From Pelagibacteraceae bacterium AG-422-B15 (GTDB lineage: Bacteria > Pseudomonadota > Alphaproteobacteria > Pelagibacterales > AG-422-B15), in contig CAJJBM010000046.1 of NCBI GenBank assembly GCA_905182445.1, positions 1 through 33,421 of the forward strand: a stretch of 33,421 nucleotides of DNA, in the 5' to 3' direction. The notes under the pieces were generated by a model, which was not told the origin of the DNA, did no database searches, and was given only the letters and a program-made list of their open reading frames with translations. Below are positions 30,430 through 33,421 of the stretch, piece after piece. Each line of letters opens with the position of its first letter. Within the stretch, counting starts at the first letter, position 1. Made by a program: the position numbers and the translations under genes.

Positions 30430-31293
30430 TCATTTATCCAATATAGCTTTAAAAGCTAATAATTTTCTTGCTCTGATAACATGTAATTCTTCAACTTGTT
30501 TCCCATCAATTACAATAACACCAACTTCTGGATTTTCTTTTCTTGCTTCTTCAAATGTTAAAACCATTTTTTCTGCTTCAACTATTTCTTCATCACTTGG
30601 TGAGTAAATTCGATTACAAGGTTCGATTTGCACTGGGTGAATTAGTGTTTTACCATCAAGACCAAGGCCGCTTCCATACTGGCACTCTTCTTCAAAACCT
30701 TCAGTATCTTTAATAGCATTATAGACTCCGTCAATAAGAGAAATCTTATTTGCCTTTGCGGCAATTAAACAAGTTAATATACTTGTCTCAAGTCCAGTTC
30801 GTCTCATTAAATCATTTAAATCTAATTCTTTAGATAAATCATTAGTTCCCATTACAAAGCAATTTAGTTTTTTTGAGCAAGCGGCAATATCATATGCATT
30901 AATAATTGCGTGCGGTGTTTCCATCATGGCCCAAATCATAGTTTTTTTATTTTGTAAGTAAGGTTCATATTTTAAAATATCATCAGGATGATTTACTTTT
31001 GGAATAAGAATCGCATCAGGTTCACATTTTTCTAATATTTCGTAATCTTTTTTTCCAAACTCCGTGTCATCAGAATTAATTCTAACAATTTGTTCTTTTT
31101 GTTTGTTTTGATTGGAATTTACAAGATCAATAATAATTGATCTAGCTTGGTCTTTGGCAGATGGTGCGACCGCATCCTCTAAATCGTAAATTAATGCATC
31201 AACCTCTAAGCTGGGTATCTTACTTTGTGCTTTCTCATTAGAGCCAGGTACATAGAGTACGCTTCGTCTTGGTCGGTAAAGAATGTCTTCCAT
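30430..31293 (-). CDS. HpcH/HpaI aldolase / CitE-like CoA-ester lyase (malyl-/citramalyl-CoA lyase or malyl-CoA thioesterase)
   Basis: 287 aa; 'RPRRSVLYVPGSNEKAQSKIPSLEVDALIYDLEDAVAPSAKDQAR', 'ILIPKVNHPDDI', 'MMETPHAIINAYDIA', 'GLGLDGKTLIHPVQIEPCNRIYSPS'. Confidence 0.9.
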   Translation of the reverse strand: MEDILYRPRRSVLYVPGSNEKAQSKIPSLEVDALIYDLEDAVAPSAKDQARSIIIDLVNSNQNKQKEQIVRINSDDTEFGKKDYEILEKCEPDAILIPKVNHPDDILKYEPYLQNKKTMIWAMMETPHAIINAYDIAACSKKLNCFVMGTNDLSKELDLNDLMRRTGLETSILTCLIAAKANKISLIDGVYNAIKDTEGFEEECQYGSGLGLDGKTLIHPVQIEPCNRIYSPSDEEIVEAEKMVLTFEEARKENPEVGVIVIDGKQVEELHVIRARKLLAFKAILDK

Positions 31294-32306
31294 TAATCTA
31301 AATATTTTTCTGTCAATAGCTCTAGTATTTGGACCGCATTTAATGCGGCACCTTTTCTTAAATTATCAGATACCACCCAAATAGAAAGTCCATTTTCAAA
31401 TGCTGTGTCTTCCCTAACCCTTGATACATAAGTATCGTCATTTCCAGCACATTCAATTGGAGTTACATATCCGCCATCTTTTCTATCATCAAGCACGGAA
31501 CATCCTGGCGCTGCTTTTAATGCTACATGCGCATCAGCAACTGTCATTTTTTTTTCAAATTCAATAGTAACTGCCTCAGAGTGTCCAATAAACACTGGAA
31601 CCCGAACGCAGGTAGCTGAAAATTTTATATTTTCATCAAGTATCTTATGACATTCTTGTTGCATTTTTAATTCCTCTTTTGTGTATCCATCATCCATAAA
31701 TTTATCAATATGTGGGATAACATTAAATGCAATACGTTTTGTAAATTTAACGTTATCAAGAACATCGTTCGCAAAAAATTTTCTTGATTGATTAAATAGT
31801 TCATCCATACCTTCTTTACCTGCGCCTGAAACAGATTGGTATGTAGAAACAATAACTCTTTTAATAGTATTAATGTCGTGTAAAGGCTTTAAGGCTACTA
31901 ATAACTGAACAGTAGAGCAGTTCGGATTAGCAATTATATTTTTTTTCTTATACCCAGATAGCGCATCAGCATTTACTTCAGGTACTATCAATGGAACATC
32001 GGGGTCCATTCTAAAATGACTTGAATTATCAATGACTATGCAACCTGCATCAGCAAACTTAGGTGCCCATTCTTTAGATATGTCACCACCTGCAGAAAAT
32101 AAAGCGATCTGAATCTCTTTAGGATTAAATTTATCTAGAGATGAAACTACGATTTCATTATCACCGAAAGGAACTTTCATTCCTTCACTTCTACTAGAAG
32201 CAATTGGAAAAATATTCTGAGATTTAAAACCTTTTTCGGCTAGTATAGATAGCATTTCTCTACCAACATTGCCCGTAGCACCAACAATTCCAATTTTTAA
32301 AGTCAT
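31293..32306 (-). CDS. asd: aspartate-semialdehyde dehydrogenase
   Basis: 337 aa; 'KIGIVGATGNVGREMLSILAEKGF', 'NPNCSTVQLLVALKPLHD', 'STYQSVSGAGKEGMDEL', 'RVPVFIGHSEAVTIEF'. Confidence 0.97.
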   Translation of the reverse strand: MTLKIGIVGATGNVGREMLSILAEKGFKSQNIFPIASSRSEGMKVPFGDNEIVVSSLDKFNPKEIQIALFSAGGDISKEWAPKFADAGCIVIDNSSHFRMDPDVPLIVPEVNADALSGYKKKNIIANPNCSTVQLLVALKPLHDINTIKRVIVSTYQSVSGAGKEGMDELFNQSRKFFANDVLDNVKFTKRIAFNVIPHIDKFMDDGYTKEELKMQQECHKILDENIKFSATCVRVPVFIGHSEAVTIEFEKKMTVADAHVALKAAPGCSVLDDRKDGGYVTPIECAGNDDTYVSRVREDTAFENGLSIWVVSDNLRKGAALNAVQILELLTEKYLD

Positions 32307-33418
32307 TATGATCCTATACTATTAAACGCTTCAATAATCTTATCGCCCATTTGTTGAGTAGATAAGTTCTGTTCATTATTTCCAATTAAATCACTAGTTT
32401 TATAACCAGAAGTTAAAACATTATTTACAGCATCATTGATTTTTTCAGCTTCATCATTCATTTCAAATGAATATTTTAAACACATTGCAAAACTCAAAAT
32501 GGACGCGATTGGGTTAGCAATACCTTGTCCAGCAATGTCAGGTGCTGAACCATGAACTGGCTCATATAAGGCTTTTCTAAAATTGTTTTCATCAATTTCA
32601 CCTAATGAGGCAGACGGTAACATTCCAAGTGACCCTGTTAACATCGAAGCTTCATCTGATAAAATATCACCAAATAAATTATCAGTTACAATAACATCAA
32701 ATTGTTTTGGATTTCTAACTAGTTGCATTGCACAGTTATCAGCATACATATGAGTAAGCTCTACATCTTGATATTCCTTATTATGAATTGCTGTAACTTC
32801 CTCTCTCCATAATATTCCAGATTCCATTACATTAGATTTTTCACAAGACATAACTCTGTTATCTCTTTTTCTTGCAAGCTCAAAAGCAACTCTAGCAACT
32901 CTATGAATTTCTTTGGTATTATATGTTTGAGTGTTAACACCCTGTCTTGTGCCATCAGCAAGAGTCTGAATGCCCCTTGGTTCACCAAAATAAATTCCAC
33001 CAGTTAACTCTCTTACAATCATTATGTCTAATCCAGATACTAGTTCAGGCTTTAATGAAGAGGCGTCAACCATAGATTCAAAACACATTGCTGGTCTAAG
33101 ATTTGCAAACAATTCGAGTTCTTTTCTTATGCGCAATAGGCCTTGCTCTGGCTTTAATGAGAACTCTAAATCATCCCACTTTTCTCCTCCAACAGCTCCT
33201 AGTAGTACTGCATGCGATTGTTTTGCAGTTTTAAGTGTTGAGTCAGCTAGGGGTGTGCCGTATCGGTCATAAGCTGCTCCACCAATATCATCGTAAGTAA
33301 TTTCAAATTTTACACCGCTCATTTTTTCAACAGCAGAAATTAACTTTGAAACTTCTATCATTACTTCTGGGCCAATACCATCGCCAGGAAGAATCAATAA
33401 TTTAAATATTTTACTCAT
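32306..33418 (-). CDS. leuB: 3-isopropylmalate dehydrogenase
   Basis: 370 aa; '[21 protein letters not shown]', '[14 protein letters not shown]', '[30 protein letters not shown]', '[25 protein letters not shown]'. Confidence 0.98.
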   Translation of the reverse strand: MSKIFKLLILPGDGIGPEVMIEVSKLISAVEKMSGVKFEITYDDIGGAAYDRYGTPLADSTLKTAKQSHAVLLGAVGGEKWDDLEFSLKPEQGLLRIRKELELFANLRPAMCFESMVDASSLKPELVSGLDIMIVRELTGGIYFGEPRGIQTLADGTRQGVNTQTYNTKEIHRVARVAFELARKRDNRVMSCEKSNVMESGILWREEVTAIHNKEYQDVELTHMYADNCAMQLVRNPKQFDVIVTDNLFGDILSDEASMLTGSLGMLPSASLGEIDENNFRKALYEPVHGSAPDIAGQGIANPIASILSFAMCLKYSFEMNDEAEKINDAVNNVLTSGYKTSDLIGNNEQNLSTQQMGDKIIEAFNSIGS

Positions 33419-33421
33419 ATT

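Overview
The window is AT-rich, gene-dense chromosomal DNA, most likely from a streamlined marine-type alphaproteobacterium (inferred from gene order and protein families; no search was run). Four gene blocks are visible. (1) Plus strand: nadD(partial)-rsfS-rlmH-ctpA-rppH, converging on a minus-strand priA / atpH-A-G-D-C block. (2) Plus strand: transaldolase-like fsa, xerC and an NTF2-like ORF, converging on a minus-strand DEAD-box helicase. (3) Plus strand: a sterol desaturase/fatty acid hydroxylase family gene overlapping an orphan multi-pass membrane protein. (4) A long, mostly minus-strand central-carbon cluster: lpd-sucB-sucA-sucD-sucC-mdh-mmsA, [Smr on +], sdhB-sdhA-sdhD-sdhC, mch-citE-like-asd-leuB. 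Most of this is ordinary housekeeping. No CRISPR, rRNA, tRNA, prophage or intact transposon was recognised. The most unusual unexplained signal is the ~374 bp intergenic region 14888-15261. It is packed with inverted repeats, including a nested fold (15023-15105) and a mutually exclusive 12-bp long-range pairing (15061-15072 with 15142-15153), a candidate structured RNA or repeat-derived element. Secondary leads are a palindrome at the sdh promoter, a hairpin 3' of sdhB, the orphan membrane protein, and the mesaconyl-CoA hydratase/CitE-like pair next to sdh.
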